Assembly (NCBI GenBank): GCA_003024785.1 | Contig: PUQB01000103.1 | Coordinates: 434,001 to 498,000 of the forward strand | Source: Selaginella tamariscina | Lineage: Eukaryota > Streptophyta > Lycopodiopsida > Selaginellales > Selaginellaceae | Length of the DNA: 64,000 nucleotides | Reading direction: 5' to 3' | In this document: in pieces, positions 21,292-35,200 of the stretch | Numbering within the stretch: the first letter of the stretch is position 1 | How the letters are laid out: every line of letters starts with the position of its first letter | Position numbers and translations under genes: made by a program | Notes under the pieces: model-generated | Database searches by the model: none | What the model was told of the DNA's origin: nothing | Seen by the model: only the letters and a program-made list of their open reading frames with translations

Positions 21292-21688
21292 TTACTCGTT
21301 GGCTGCTTCTTTGGTTCTTTCGTAAGCCACAGATTTCTTGTACAAATGAATATGAACTAGCAAAAGCTTCCACGCCACAAACCATCCTGCAAATAGCACG
21401 CAACACATCTATACATACTTATGTGCATATACATAGAAAATTAAACATCAATTTCTTCAAGAATAGAATACATAGCCGGAACCAGAACAACTATCTAATG
21501 ATATAGACAGATATGAATCATACCCGTATGCTAAGCTTAAGTAGTTCACAAGTAATATAAATTCATTAATCTGTGTGTGTGCACACGCACTACGCATACA
21601 CACAAAATCACGTACCTAAAGCAATGAAGGAGAGAACGAGAGCACAAGCCAGAAAGTAGCGGATCGCCATTGTCACGTTTCGTGCCAT
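21292..21688 (-). CDS. 55-aa single-pass membrane microprotein (2 exons)
   Basis: Exon 1 is 21616-21688 and exon 2 21292-21386, joined across a GT-AG intron; together 168 nt make an exact 55-codon frame plus TAA. The protein opens MARNVTMAIRYFLACALVLS, continues FIALGWFVAWKLLLVHIHLY and ends KKSVAYERTKEAANE. One hydrophobic helix spans about residues 9-35, followed by a short basic, then polar tail (likely cytosolic). An internal Met at residue 7 is an alternative start. The intron joining the helix in frame with no stop is the main reason to believe it. I do not recognise the family. It is divergent from the gene at 21894, with 205 bp between start codons. Confidence 0.65.
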
Positions 21689-21893
21689 GGAAGCATCTTC
21701 CCTTCAAGCCCTAGAATTGCAATTCTCCTTAGCGGTATATACTCACCAGTAACGGAATGCAGACAGGAATATACGAGAAGAGGCCACGGAACCCTATACT
21801 CACTAGTAACGGAATGCAGACGGAATATACGAGAACAGGGTTTAGGGTTTAGGGTTCTTGATGGGAGTGGATTAGGGACGCTCAGCTGCTTGA
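21689..21893. promoter_or_regulatory. shared divergent promoter with duplicated block and telo-box
   Basis: The 205 bp between two divergent start codons contains a 44-bp block present twice (21736-21780 and 21795-21838), sharing AGTAACGGAATGCAGAC and GAATATACGAGA. It is followed by TTTAGGGTTTAGGGTT (21840-21855), a telo-box (AAACCCTA) found in many plant promoters of growth and translation genes. Regulation is inferred. Confidence 0.55.
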
Positions 21894-22684
21894 ATGCGCC
21901 TTGTAACACAGCAATTTCAGGTACATTTGAGTTGCATAATTTTATTATCATGCATTTTTGAAACAGAGCAACACAAACCTCATGTGTATGTGAGTCTTTC
22001 CGAGGCGATTTTCTTACTTACAATGCACTGCTACGAGCAATGGACGGCCGGGAGGCCTGTTCTTGAGCAGGAGACAGATGGGTTCTTCACTGAGAGTGGT
22101 AATGGGCAGCTTCTTCGTCTGGAAATGTACCGAGTTCCACAAAGAAGAAGAATGAGGATTCTGGGGAAATTTGGGAGACAGGCCTTACAGGACTATCCCA
22201 GGTCTTGGGAAGTTTTACCTGGATGAAACTGGATGTTATCACTTTGTTGTCCTCCAAGGTTATCACCTTTGGATCCCGGACTTTATAATCACGCTGCTTA
22301 CATCTGGTAAGAGATATCGAGATATGTATATAATGTATGCATGGATATATATATGATATACTTGTATGTTTGTATTTTATTGTTTGAAGTCGTATTTTAT
22401 AGGAAGAAGATTGGAGATATTCCAGAGGAGCGCAGGACTCGTCTTCTAGATTTAATTAACCCGAAGTACGTGTGTGTGTGTGTGTATGTGTGTGTGTGTG
22501 TGTTATAAACGGGACTGAATGATGTTTATAGTCTTATGCAGTGCATGTGGCAAGTGACGGGGAAGCGTTATGATAGTCCGAAGTTACTTTCTTCAGATGC
22601 TTTCAGTCTTCTTCCAGTTCCTGAACTTGAGGAACCATTCAATACAACAAGCTGGCGTGGGAAGGTTTCTGGAGGTAATATGTG

Positions 22685-22753
<69 letters not shown>

Positions 22754-23681
22754 TTGTTATATTCCTGATTTCTGTATATGAGCACATGATGGTAATTATT
22801 TACAGATTTCTGGCCTTGGAGCTGGCTGAAAGACATAACTATGGTGTGTATCATAAACTATATAACATCCTATATATTGATATATGTAAGTAGATACCAT
22901 TATATTTAATATGGTATTGATTAAATATCTGGTGCAGGAGTTTTTCATTGGCACGGACGGAGGCATGTACGGCTATCTTACCTGCTGTAAGCTCATATTA
23001 TATCAGTATAACTTAAATTCTACCATTAATGAGCTATCATTAATGTGTGTGTGTGTGTGTGTGTTTCCGTAAGTTACTGTAATCGTGTGTGTGTGTGTGC
23101 ACAGATGGTTTATTCGGGAGTGCGATTTCTCGTTATATGCCTCTATATTTCAAAGTGAGGCCTTCGCAGTTTGTATCAACAACAAACGACCTGTGTGATT
23201 TGGTTCTTGACTTCGATGATGGAGAACTTCACTTAACAGAGCAAAATCTGCCACCTTCGTTTCGTAAACCAGGTCTCTCTCCCTACACACACACACACAC
23301 ACAAATATGTCTATATTATTCACGTGTTTTACAGAGAAAGTTGCGTGGCCAATGCAAGGTTTTGTGGTTTATATACGTCCCGTTGGTCCAGGTATACTTG
23401 TAGGTCAGTTATGGGAAGGCAGGCCTGATCCAAGGCAAGCTCCCCCAAGAAATTTGGGAAACTTAGTTCTCATCAGAAACCAAATGCATATGTAAGTCTG
23501 TCTTTGTGTGTGGGAGAGAGAGAGAGTAGAATGTGACATTTGAATATTCTTTGACTATATTCATGGAATATCCAAACACTAAGATGCTCTGGCCTCAGCG
23601 TATCACACAGATGGATCCTCATATAAATAATACTGATGTTGTCGGGGAAAGGTGGTGTTATGCCTACCCAATGGTCCCCAA
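21894..23681 (+). CDS. unrecognised conserved-looking multi-exon gene
   Basis: Probable exons are 21894-21920, 21967-22306, 22403-22465, 22532-22674, 22806-22843, 22938-22986, 23105-23272, 23335-23490 and 23528-23681. Joined text includes KPHVYVSLSEAIFLLTMHCY, YRVPQRRRMRILGKFGRQAL, DIPEERRTRLLDLINP, YDSPKLLSSDAFSLLPVPEL, DFWPWSWLKDITM, EFFIGTDGGMYGYLTC, FGSAISRYMPLYFKVRPSQF, DLVLDFDDGELHLTEQNLPP and GFVVYIRPVGPGILVGQLWE. It is soluble-looking, without a clear signal or catalytic motif. Exon 2 needs a frameshift near 22195 and the junction to the last exon (ending PMVPNHGL) is out of phase as read. Introns are made mostly of (TG)n, (AG)n and TATA-rich sequence. I do not assign a function. Confidence 0.65.
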
Positions 23682-24903
23682 TCATGGATTGTAAAAGTTT
23701 GTAAAACCATAGGAATCTAGACACCTGTATGTGTATATATATATATATATATAGTATAACACACACGCACGCACGCACTCACGCACATTCTTATATATTC
23801 TTTGTGCAAAGTTGAGTGGAAAGCATGCTTGACAAATTCTAACATAATATTCCATGCACCGCCCTTAGATTACAGGGATGACGTACATATATCTGTATAT
23901 GGTCATTGGACGGTGCCAGCCAGAGCCACATATACATGGCCACATATATAAATTCTATTCTATTAGTCAACATTCTCATATAAATATCAGAATATATATG
24001 GTTAAAATTAAACTTTCCTGTGAAAACTCCCAAGTGTATATCTTATTGACTTTGGTGGTTTATTAAATAACTTTTTAAAAATTTAATTAAACATATAATT
24101 AAATCCACATTTATAAAGTATGACTTCATTGATATATTGAATGTGCGATGTTTAATTAACTAATCATTCATTAATCAGATTAATATGAATCAAATGCACT
24201 GTATACTTATTAGGCCGGCTATATTATTCTATACAATGATGATTTAATTTACTATATATGTAATGTACATGGTTTTTGTTTGCTTTTATAAAGGGGACAG
24301 TAATGGAATATCATTCAAATATGAGAGGTCGGAGAAAGGGTACAAAAGGTTGATAGGGGCTTCTCATTGAGAATGACACCACACATTGAATTGTTTAATG
24401 TGTAACCTTTGTGTTAATTAGTGTTATGCTTTCAACTTTTAAGTCACTTACACTTTGTGATTGGCCACGAGGGACGAATGAAATGATTCCGTCTAGCGGA
24501 CGGTTCTGATCTCGTCAATAATAGACTTGATTATGACAAATGTACGGTGGAGATTTTGTGGATTAGACGGCCGGGATGATATCCGCTAGGTTGCAAAGGG
24601 GAGAACCCTAGATCATTTGCCAGAGCGAGACGAGCGCGGCGAGAAGGCGGCGGCAAGGTGGGTAGGTTGAGAGAGAGTGAAGGCGCCATTCCGAATGAAA
24701 TATACGTAGCGGCATTCTGTGTTTTCATACAGAAGCGCCACAGATAAGGGTTTTGTAGAGTGTCTGATCTTCGACAATCTTAGAAATCTAGTGTTTTTCA
24801 TGGATTGTATTGCAGAGTTCTGTGTCTTTACTTTTTAGTGATTTTTCTAGTGATTTCGTGTTTTTTTCCATATATTTCTTCGTTTTTGTGAGGGGGTTTG
24901 TAG
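23682..24903. other. spacer and 5' region of the exonuclease gene
   Basis: AT-rich to about 24460, then a more balanced stretch (24480-24680, with CGAGACGAGCGCGGCGAGAA) that is probably promoter and 5' UTR of the DIS3L2-like gene. No separate gene is seen. Confidence 0.5.
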
Positions 24904-27900
24904 ATGAGGTCAGGGGGAAAGAATGAGAAAGTAGGTGGTTACCATGCCGTGCCTCCGCCGCCTTCCTTGTACTCGAATTCTGCACAGAAGCCGAGAACGA
25001 GGTCAGCAGGAGCTGATGTTAGTCCGTCGCAAGTAGACGGAGAAAAGAAGAACAGGCGAAGGCGTGGACGAAAGCAGCAACAGGTAGTGGAGAACGGAAT
25101 TTCAGGTATTTTCAATCTGCTGTTTGCTTTCGTGACTTGGGTACTTATGTTTTCTGTTTCAGGGGATGAAATTTGCACTTCGTGCAGTGAAAATTGTGTT
25201 CCGAGTACATCACCGGGAAGGCCTTATGTCTCCAATGGGTTCCTACCCAGATCAGGGTCTCTCAACGATGGGTTTGTTCAAGACGCGAAGCCCATGTACA
25301 GAAGGAGCGGGTACACAGCATATGACCAGGACAAAGGAACTCCGGGCAAGCACAAGAACGGGTATTATCCGAACAAGAATGGTTACAGTCCGTCTAGATT
25401 CACAAGCCCGGTTCAGCAACCTTGGACTCCGAAGTTTCCCAGTGATGGTAATGGCCAGACTGTGAAGACTAGTATCTCACCGCAGATTTTCCCTGAGCAT
25501 TGGACGATTGCCAAAGTAAACGAAGCATTGCAGGCACGTTCTTTTGTCTACATACACACAAATGTTATAAACAATCATTATTTGCAGACCGGACGTGTGT
25601 TCAGCTGTACCGTGCGAATAAATCCTCACAATCGAAATGAGGTGCCTCTCTCTCTCTCATGAGCTGAGCATATACATATTATAATTAGAGATTCTCCGTT
25701 ATGCAATTTCTTTTTAGAGAGTTTCTTATGATGCAATTTCTTTCAGGCTTATGCAACGATTGATGGACTGCCTGTAGATATTCTCATTGACGGGGCATGT
25801 GCACAAAACCGTGCTGTAAGTATCACACTTTAACCAGTAGTTATAAGTATGTACACACTTACCATTGTAACTGCATCTCGCAGGTTGAAGGGGACGTGGT
25901 TGCTGTGGTAATAGATCCACCAAACCTTTGGTCCAAAACTGAAAGGTTCTAACAAACTCACGCCTATTAATGGAAGCGTACCCGCTCCTAATCACAATGG
26001 TTTTATTTGTGATGGAGCCGGGCAGGCTAATACTACATTTAATATATTAGTAGAAGGGGAAGCTGAGGAGAGTACTTCTAGTACTATAAACTGCAGGCTA
26101 GAGGTTTCTACTGAAGTAGATAGTTTAGGTAGTGGTTTAGAGATGATCAAGGAGTTGATTAAGTCTACTCCGGGTAAAAGGCCAACAGGGAAGGTGGTTT
26201 CTATACTGAAAAAATCACCTCGACGCGAAGCAGTCGTGGGGTTTCTAAGCATGAAGAACAACGTCTTGACACTGACTCCGGTTGATGCTAAGCTTTCTAA
26301 GATGATAGTTCGTCCCGGTGAACTTCCGGAAGGCATCTCTCAGAAGCTGAAGGATGGAGATAACAAAGTCGGTAATGAACTTTTGGCTGCTTATTTGGAT
26401 TCGTGGGACTCGGACAGTCCACTTCCGCATGCATTGGTTTACACACTGCTTGGGACAAGGTGGCGTATATATTTATACACAAACGTATACATACTTAGGA
26501 CAGTTTTAATGTGTCTTTTTTTTTGTCATAATATAGGTGGGGAGCTGGAGTCTCAAACGGCAGCTATTCTATTCGAGCACGCTGTACACAGTGCCGAGTT
26601 TCCTCCGGAGGCTATGGCTTGTTTGCCTGAAGTTCCTTGGAGAATCTCGGTGCGTGACTGACACTTCTTATATATATCGGTTATATCTAATGCGGCTTAT
26701 ATTGATGTATGACTGTGGTTTATGCATATATAAACACACATACACGTCTGCATATTACGCGTTTGTGAGTCTATTGCATACTAAAGAATAGTTTGTATAG
26801 AATGAAGAACTAGCTCGAAGAAAGGACTTGCGATCCCAGAGGGTGTTCTCTATTGATCCCGTTACTGCCAGGGACTTGGACGATGCCCTTTCAGTGGAGA
26901 AGCTCGACAACGGATTGATCAGAGTCGGCGTACATATTGCAGACGTCTCTCACTTTGTGAAGCCGGGGACGGAGCTTGATAAAGAAGCACAGAATCGTTC
27001 CACTAGTGTTTACATGATTCAACAGGTTCTTCCATGCTTCCTCGGCTTCTTTGCGAGGAACTTTGCTCATTAAATCCTGGAGTCGACCGGTAAGCTTGTA
27101 TATCTGTATATGTATCGCATGATCAAGAGTAATGTATTGTGTGTACGTGTGTCTACTTACACATTTATTCTGGAAAGTAAAACTGAAGCGTCGGCATTAT
27201 TTGTGTATATATGTGGTTTTCCTAGAATTTTCTGGTAACTAATGTGTTTTCCCGTCTAGGCTTGCATTCTCTGTTATATGGGAACTTAGCGCCACTGGCG
27301 AAGTTATTGGGCAGTGGATAGGTCGGACGGCGATCAGATCGTGCTGCAAGCTAAGTTACGGACAAGCTCAAGACATGCTGGACGGGGTATTTCAACCGGA
27401 AGCCAAGACTCCTCAAGGTTTTAGCTGGGAGGAGGTTGCTGAAGATGTGAAGATTTTGCACAGGTTAAATACACATATATAACAAGATTACAACTATTTG
27501 GCATTTTAATTTGATTAGCTTTCTTTTTTGAATTTGTCTGCTAATTTTGTTAGTGTACAGGATTGCTAAACAACGGAGGCAGAACCGATACGAAAATGGT
27601 GCTCTTCGTTTGGACACAGGAAAGCTCGTATTTGATCTTGATGAAGATGGTAGTCCGTGTGAAACTTCGTTCTACGAGCACAAAGAATCCAACATGGTGG
27701 TCGAAGAGTTTATGTTACTGGCCAACATGAGTGTCGCTAAGGTATATTCGGACACATTATGTAACAAAATCTTGCGATTTTAGCTACTCCTAAATAATGA
27801 TAGTATCTGTTCATTATTGACTTATGTTATTTGTGAGATGTAGGTCATTTCGAGGACTTTCCCGGACTGTGCACTACTTCGGCGGCATCCAGAGCCGAAC

Positions 27901-29218
27901 TCTCGAAAGCTTAAAGAATTTGAAGAGTTCTGTAAGAAGCACGGGTTTGCTTTAAATACAGACTCTGCTGCAGCTTTGCATTCGTCTCTTGAAATACTCA
28001 AGGTAAGAACATACTCTTTGATATATATGTATTAGTTATAGACAAGTTTTAATCGGATGTGATCGTTTAGGAGGAGCTCAAGCATGATCCGGTACTGTTC
28101 AGCATATTACTACTGTATGCTACGAAGCCCATGCAAGTCGCCAAGTACTTCTGCACTGGGCAAGTTAGAGACAATGATTGGGGACATTATGCTCTTGCTG
28201 CACCTGTATATACACATTTCACTTCTCCAATACGTAGGTATCCGGATCTGGTCGTGCACAGAACACTTGCTGCAGCTCTAGAGGCAGAACAGGTGTGTGT
28301 GTGGAAGTAGTATATAATTTAGTTGTGTTTCTATATACTGGAATATACAGTAACGCTTAAGTTTTATGTACAGGTGTTGAGGAGGAGTTTAACCGGTCTA
28401 ACTGGTAAGCACGAGGAGCTCGTATCAACAATGGACTACGAAGTGTTACAGAGTGCTGCCATGAATCACAAGCTTCCAGATGCTACTGAGCTTGCTGAAG
28501 TCGCTGCACATTGCAATGAGCGCAAGTTGGCAAGCAAAAATGTGCAGGAGGCCACGGACAAGCTCTACTTATGGACCATGCTTCGTAAGAAACAGGTATG
28601 ATTGTATCAATTTAGTTATTATTATTCATCGTGGAAGTGTTTCACGGCAACTCGTTTCTTTAAGATCTATCGACTGACCTGGTGTGTGTGTTCAAGAATA
28701 TGCATACTTAAATACAACTTAATGTTTACACCTTTGTTTCTTCAGGGCCTTCTTTCGGATGCATGCGTTGTAGCACTGGGCCCGAAGTACATGTCTCTAT
28801 ATGTTACTAAGATTGCGGTATGTACATGCACATGTATTAACATCTGGTTTTACACAACATATTGCATATCATGATAAGATCTTATTTTACACACTAAACA
28901 TTAAATTTTGTACGCATACAGATGGAACGTCGTATATACTATGATGATGTGGCCGGTCTAAAAGTGGATTGGCTGGAGAACACGGGCAAACTGGTACTTG
29001 ACTACTACGCACGTCCGAAAGACAAGAAGTCGAAAGGCCGGAGTATATTCGACATTGTCACGTTCGCAGAGGGTGAGACAGAGTTAGAACCCGAGGCATT
29101 ACCCTTAACCCTTCACCTCTTCCGCCATATCCCAGTTCTCATCCATGCCACTGGTGGGGATACCTCTCCACTTGACATAGGAGTTCGCTTATATGTTACC
29201 TCTTACCTCCCTAATTAG
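24904..29218 (+). CDS. DIS3L2/SOV-like 3'-5' exoribonuclease (RNase II family)
   Basis: Fourteen or so exons code for roughly 1,000 residues: 24904-25105, 25163-25533, 25588-25641, 25747-25815, 25884-26459, 26537-26649, 26801-27089, 27260-27463, 27561-27741, 27844-28002, 28071-28292, 28374-28595, 28746-28817 and 28921-29218. A basic N-terminus ([13 protein letters not shown]) precedes cold-shock-like domains ([34 protein letters not shown]). The RNB domain has [20 protein letters not shown], whose acidic residues bind the catalytic Mg2+, then [19 protein letters not shown] and [22 protein letters not shown]-terminal S1-like part ([20 protein letters not shown]) completes it. The family degrades mRNA from the 3' end in the cytoplasm; Arabidopsis SOV is the plant member. 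One-base shifts occur near 25930 (an extra A in AAAA) and 27035 (a missing C). No PIN domain is seen, which separates it from DIS3/RRP44. Confidence 0.93.
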
Positions 29219-32200
29219 TGTTAATCTCCTCTCTAAGTAGCAACTTGTGCACTTGTACAGTCTTACTACTCTTACCTTTTGCCCTTTTTACCCTTTCCGG
29301 TTGCTCTATTGTTTATACCCTTTTTTTTTTTTTACCCTTCCCTTACTACACGTATAGCTAACTAGTGGGATTGAATAAGCCTACAGCTGAAGACGAGACC
29401 TGTAGAGAGAGCCCGACATTTATCCTGTGGCTTGTTCTCTTGCGTTTCCTTGTTGTGGTTCCTTTTCTATTTTCTTTCTATTAAATCTCTGCAAAGGAGT
29501 TCCGTGTTTTATTAGGTTTCTCTGGGACAGTTCTTTACGATTAAGTATGGACTTGTTTTATGCGTGAAAAATATTAATAAATTTTAATTCGATGGTTATT
29601 TTTAGATCGTTTTTTTTTAATATTATATTAGTATTGACTTAAACATTAAAAGTAAAAAGTGATAAATTATAAATTATATTTTAAATTTAAATTAAAAATA
29701 AATATTATTAATGTAGTGATAAATTTGCTGATGATTTTATCTTTTAAGTTGTGTGTAATGAATTTGTTATTCTTATTTTATTTTAAATTTTTTATTTACT
29801 ATATTTTTTCAGTTATTATTATATTTATTAACCACATAAAATAAATATAAATATTTCTTATAACTTTATAAAATAAATTTAAATCTAACTTATACATTAA
29901 TCTTACGTCCTAACGGTTGTTAAAACACAAGGGAGATTAAACCTTATTTCTAAAAAAATCAAGATGTTCTTAATGTATTATTTTAAAATTTTCCTAAACA
30001 GTTATTTATCCATCTTTGATAATAACATTTAATAAATAAAGTTATGATTTTTTCATTATCATTTAAACACTTAATAATCTTATTAGAAAACTTATTAATT
30101 CTAATTTAATCTTTTCTAATTTTTATTCACTTTCAAAAATACATTGAAGTATGGTGTAACTCATAAATAACAAACAACACTTTTGTACATATTCATATTT
30201 TATTATATATTTTTGATACCATTTGAAATGTTAAAAATTACATTAAAGTCATTTTTAACATAAGTGAATAATTATTTATTAAAATTAAAAATGTAAATAA
30301 AATTTATTTATTTTTATTTTTCTAAATGTTTTAAGAACTATTATTTTAGAATTTATTTATATATAATAAATTTGTTTTATGTCGTTTAAGTTCTCTACCC
30401 ATAAACTTTATTATTTTTAAATATTAGAAGATTAAAACAAAATTAGATAAAAATTTTACAATAATGATATACAAAAAGAATGGTATATATAAAAAAGATA
30501 AAATATTATTGTCATAACAAAATTTATTTATTTAAAATTATCTTACTTACATTTTTGTACAATAATTTTAAATAAATAAAAATTATTTTATTATAAAAAT
30601 GAAATAATGTAATTTTTCAATTTAAAAATGTAGTTAATCTCTGAAGTAATTATGGTTCAACAAAATAAAAAAAATGTAATAAATTTTATAAATAATTAAA
30701 AAAGTATCAATTTTAATATGATTTGAAATTCACTAAAATGTGGCTACGAAACCAATTAATATTTAACTTATGCTATTATAAATTAATATTTTATATAAAT
30801 ATGTAAAGTATAATTCACATTGTTTTTAAAATTTATAATGTGGACACGAGTGTGTGCTATAGGCGAACACGAGTGTTCTACTAAGCAAACTTCCCTAAGG
30901 CTAGGTAATTTAATATAAACTTAATAATATAAATTAATATACACTCATTATTAAATAATAAAAACCCTATTTAAAAAACAATTAAGAATTAAATTAAATC
31001 AAATGGTTGTGATTCGAAGGCTATATTATACATATTTATAAATTATAATAAGAACAAAAAATAAAAATTACACTTTACTATTGTTGTTATAAAACATAAA
31101 AACTTCACTTGTGAGTTCAAATAATAAAAACCTCATTTGTAAGTTTAAAATTATAAAAATCACTTGAAAAGAATTAACCTTTAATGTCGTCAATCTTATT
31201 AACATGTTAATTTTTTTTTAATTTTCAAATTTAGTTTATTAAAATTATAGCATTTGAAAAATGAGATACATTACAAACATTTAAGTTTTATTTATTGTGT
31301 ATGCATATTAAAACATAAGAGCATCTCCACATTTGATTTTTAGTTTTTTACACATTAATACTTAACATTTAAATTATTAGCATGATAAAAATTTGGGTGT
31401 TTCACTTTTTATATAACATATATATATGGTGTGTATATACATGAGTATTTTAATAAGACTTTTCAAATAATTATAATATTAATGTGTGTATATATGTGAG
31501 AGACACCATGTCTTACGCATATATGTATTAAATATAAATTGTGGATTATGCTAATTACGAAATAACAACTATATACACTATCACACATGCATACATGGAC
31601 CAACGTTCAATTTTTATGTTTTATTAAAGTAGTAAAAATCAAAGTATAATATACTTAAAATGGTAAGCTGGTCTTTAATTTTAATATATAATGTATTTGG
31701 CTCCATAATACTATTTTACAAGCTGCACAAGACTCTTTTGTGACTGCAAAACAATGTTATAAAATAATGTGTTTACATATTTTTGCGGATGTACAAACAC
31801 ATTCACAAACATGTTCATCCAATTTGTTAATTTTCTCTCCCAATTAAAATTTAAAAAAACCCTATTTGTTCACGCGATCTTGAAAGGCTTTATGTAAAAT
31901 TTTGAGATAGAAAAATTAATTAAAATGCAAAAACCTGAATGAAATTATGTTATTATTCTTGGAACTTACCAAACTTTAAATATATAGTTTGAATATTTTA
32001 AAATCCTAACATTTTAATATTTAAATATATTAAAATATTTTAAATATTTAATTTAATTTATTTTTTTTGTTACCAAAAAATGCATTTGTTGAATTTTGAG
32101 AATGTTTGAAAATGCATTCACAAATTAAGAATGAGTTTAGGAAATTCCATTTGTGTCAACCTTGTTATAAAGAGTTTTATGTTGTTCCTTTAGTAACAAC

Positions 32201-35200
32201 AAATATTATTAATCAACGTCTGCATTGTAATTTATTGTGTTGAAGTTAAAGAAACATGCAACACTAGACAAACTAACTTTGTGTGTATATATTAAAAAAA
32301 TAAAAATCATTCCCCTCTTTAATTCTTTTTCCAGATACTTTCATAATTTATTTGTTATTATTTAATTATATTTGTGAGAGATGAACTAAATATTGAAATT
32401 TAGTGTTACAAAAATTTATAATCCCGTATTAAAACAAAATAAAAACATAAACATGTCTTCGTCTTTGTAAAAACTCATAGACTTAGTGAAATAAAATGAT
32501 GTAATCGCATGATTATTAAAACTATATATCCCTTACATCTTTAAAATGATTTCCGTTTTTGTAGTCGGGTTGGTGTTTAATATAATTACCTTGAACTAGT
32601 AAATAAAAATGATATGTATGAATATTTACTATATTATTTACTGAGTGTTTTATGTGCCACTAAACTCATTGTTATATACATATTATACTGTATATCTAGC
32701 ATATAACTAAAAATTAACATAAAGTTTAAAGTTATATCAGTTACCTACCTTGTACTCTCTTAATATGTCTGTAATATACATATTTAATAATGTATATGTC
32801 TTTTTTATGTAGTGGATTTAAAGCATCCCTATATATCATCACCTAACAAAGTTTAAAACAATATATAAATACAAATAGTGTGTTTATGAATGTGCGTGTA
32901 TATGTGTTTAAGATAATTAAATTAGTAAAATTGGGGATCAATGCGCTCCAAATGATGATGTTAATTTTTTATTTTAATTGTTTATACACATTTATAAGGA
33001 GTATAATTTGTTAACAAGTTGAGTGAACTTATAAATCGTTAAGTGAACTTCATTTTTATCAAACATTAATTTCACCACGTTTCCATTAATAATAGTGATA
33101 TTAAATTTTAAAAATAATCATATATCATGTTAAACCTTGATTATGATACATATGCAAGCTTATTGTTGTATTTTAAGATATTAAAATAATAATTGAAAAA
33201 AAACAAAACTAAGTAATAATAAGATCAATAACATACATTTATAACTTTATGTTATTGACTAAAATTAAAGTACATAAATTATACACACACACACACACAC
33301 ACACAACATATTTATTTATTTATTTAATTTAGTTTATATCATATGTAAACATTTGTATATTACATAACAAAAATTTATATCTTGGTTTAATTAATTGATT
33401 ATAAAGTAGAAAATAAGTATTTAATTATATAAAGAATATAAAATATATGTTATACATAACATTATCATTTTTAATTTGGCTAGTATGAGAACATCACTAA
33501 GTAGAAAACATGGAATTAAACTCTCAAAAAAAATCTAAAAATAACATATTAATAGTTTATATAACAAATACAACTTGAGTTATTGAGTTCAACATTACAA
33601 CATTATTTATATATCAGTATTTAAAAATACAACATTTGTATATTAGTGACATGGGTTAAAAATAAGACTTGGAGAGTATAAGACACAATATACATTTGTG
33701 AGTCTTTTTTTTGTTACAATCAATTTACATATTAAATGAATTTTAAAAAGAATTAATGATCAATTTTTAATTTAAAAATTTGTGAAAGTTTCAAATATGT
33801 CACCAAAACCTCTGACCTTTATCAGCTTGTTAAAATTAAATTGAAAGAGTAAAATTAAAATATATTTAAATTTTTTAATATAAGTGTTGTGTGTGTTTAC
33901 ATATATATGTAATAGAAACATTAATATACTCAACATAGAATGAAATCCAAAACATGAGGGAAAAAATAAAAGAATCGCAATTTATGTGAAAAATAATATA
34001 ACAGCAATAACATTATTTTAAATCACAAATAAACATAAGTACTTCATTACAATAAAATTAAGATGACATCATAGCATGAATGTAATATATGTATGTTATT
34101 TCTTTTTAAGACTCAAGTATTACTATATGATGACTTATGAGAATCGACAATGACATGGGAGGCTGAGGTACATGTGGTTATTATAAGGGATTTTAATTTA
34201 AAACATCCTCTACATAAACTAAATAAGTAATTCTTAATGGGGTGAACATTTACTAAAGAACACACTACAGCTTCTATGTAGCCTATTGTGAAGCTAAAAA
34301 TGTAACTTATTACATACATAATATAAATGAGTCAAGAGAAATTAAGATCTTAAGTTTAATGAATTAAAGAAACTTCTTCATAATACAATTAGAACCAAAA
34401 GATGACCATATGTATAATGGTTTAATCATGGCATTTAATACAACCCCAAAAAAGTATACAAAGTGTTTATGAAAAGAAAAGTGATAACTTTTATTGAATA
34501 ATGTGGATGTGTGAATATCATATCTCATAAGAGTTAATTTAATATATAATTGAAAAAAGAATAAATTTTATTAAGGAATATGTTGGGCATGCCATTCTCA
34601 AATTCCTAAAAAGAAAAGTGGCAGATGCATATGATTTTATATCAAACTTCTTAAGATAATAAGAATTCAATTTGTAACAAAGATATTTATATCAATCTTA
34701 ATAATATAGTTTATATAAGATTTCCACATGTATGGTCAATAAACAAAGTTGTACCCATATACAAGTTAAAAGACCTTCTAGTGCCATCCAACTATCATAC
34801 CATTATGAAGTTGATAAAATCAATAAAGAAAGCAAAAGTCCAAATAAAAGGACAAGCGATCCTCATTCAAACTTATTTGGCTATAGTTCTGAACGGCACT
34901 AGGTGATCCATGCATAAAAAAATATGCTTTAAAACCAAGTTAACCATTATTATTGGATTTTTGAAAAACATTTAATTATAATGCTAAAAAATAAACTCCT
35001 GAAGTTGGACACTCTATTTAAATTGGTGAGTGCAATCTACAATGTATACATTGATGCATTGGAAGAGGCATTTAAAGAAATAAAACTTTTACATGTTAAA
35101 CTAAATGAAATGTACCTATATCTTTTATTATATATAAATAATTTACTACTCTTCGACTTATTAAGTAAGATTGTGTAACAGCATTTACAATTGATAAATG

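Noticed and set aside
21838-21857. Interstitial telomere repeat
   Set aside because: Only two TTTAGGG units next to a start codon; better read as a promoter telo-box. The same holds at 40440.
34981-35178. Open frame with LLLYINNLLLF as a Ty1/copia reverse transcriptase
   Set aside because: Both catalytic aspartates are missing and no neighbouring copia motif (for example LYGLKQ) is readable; mentioned only as a possible relic.
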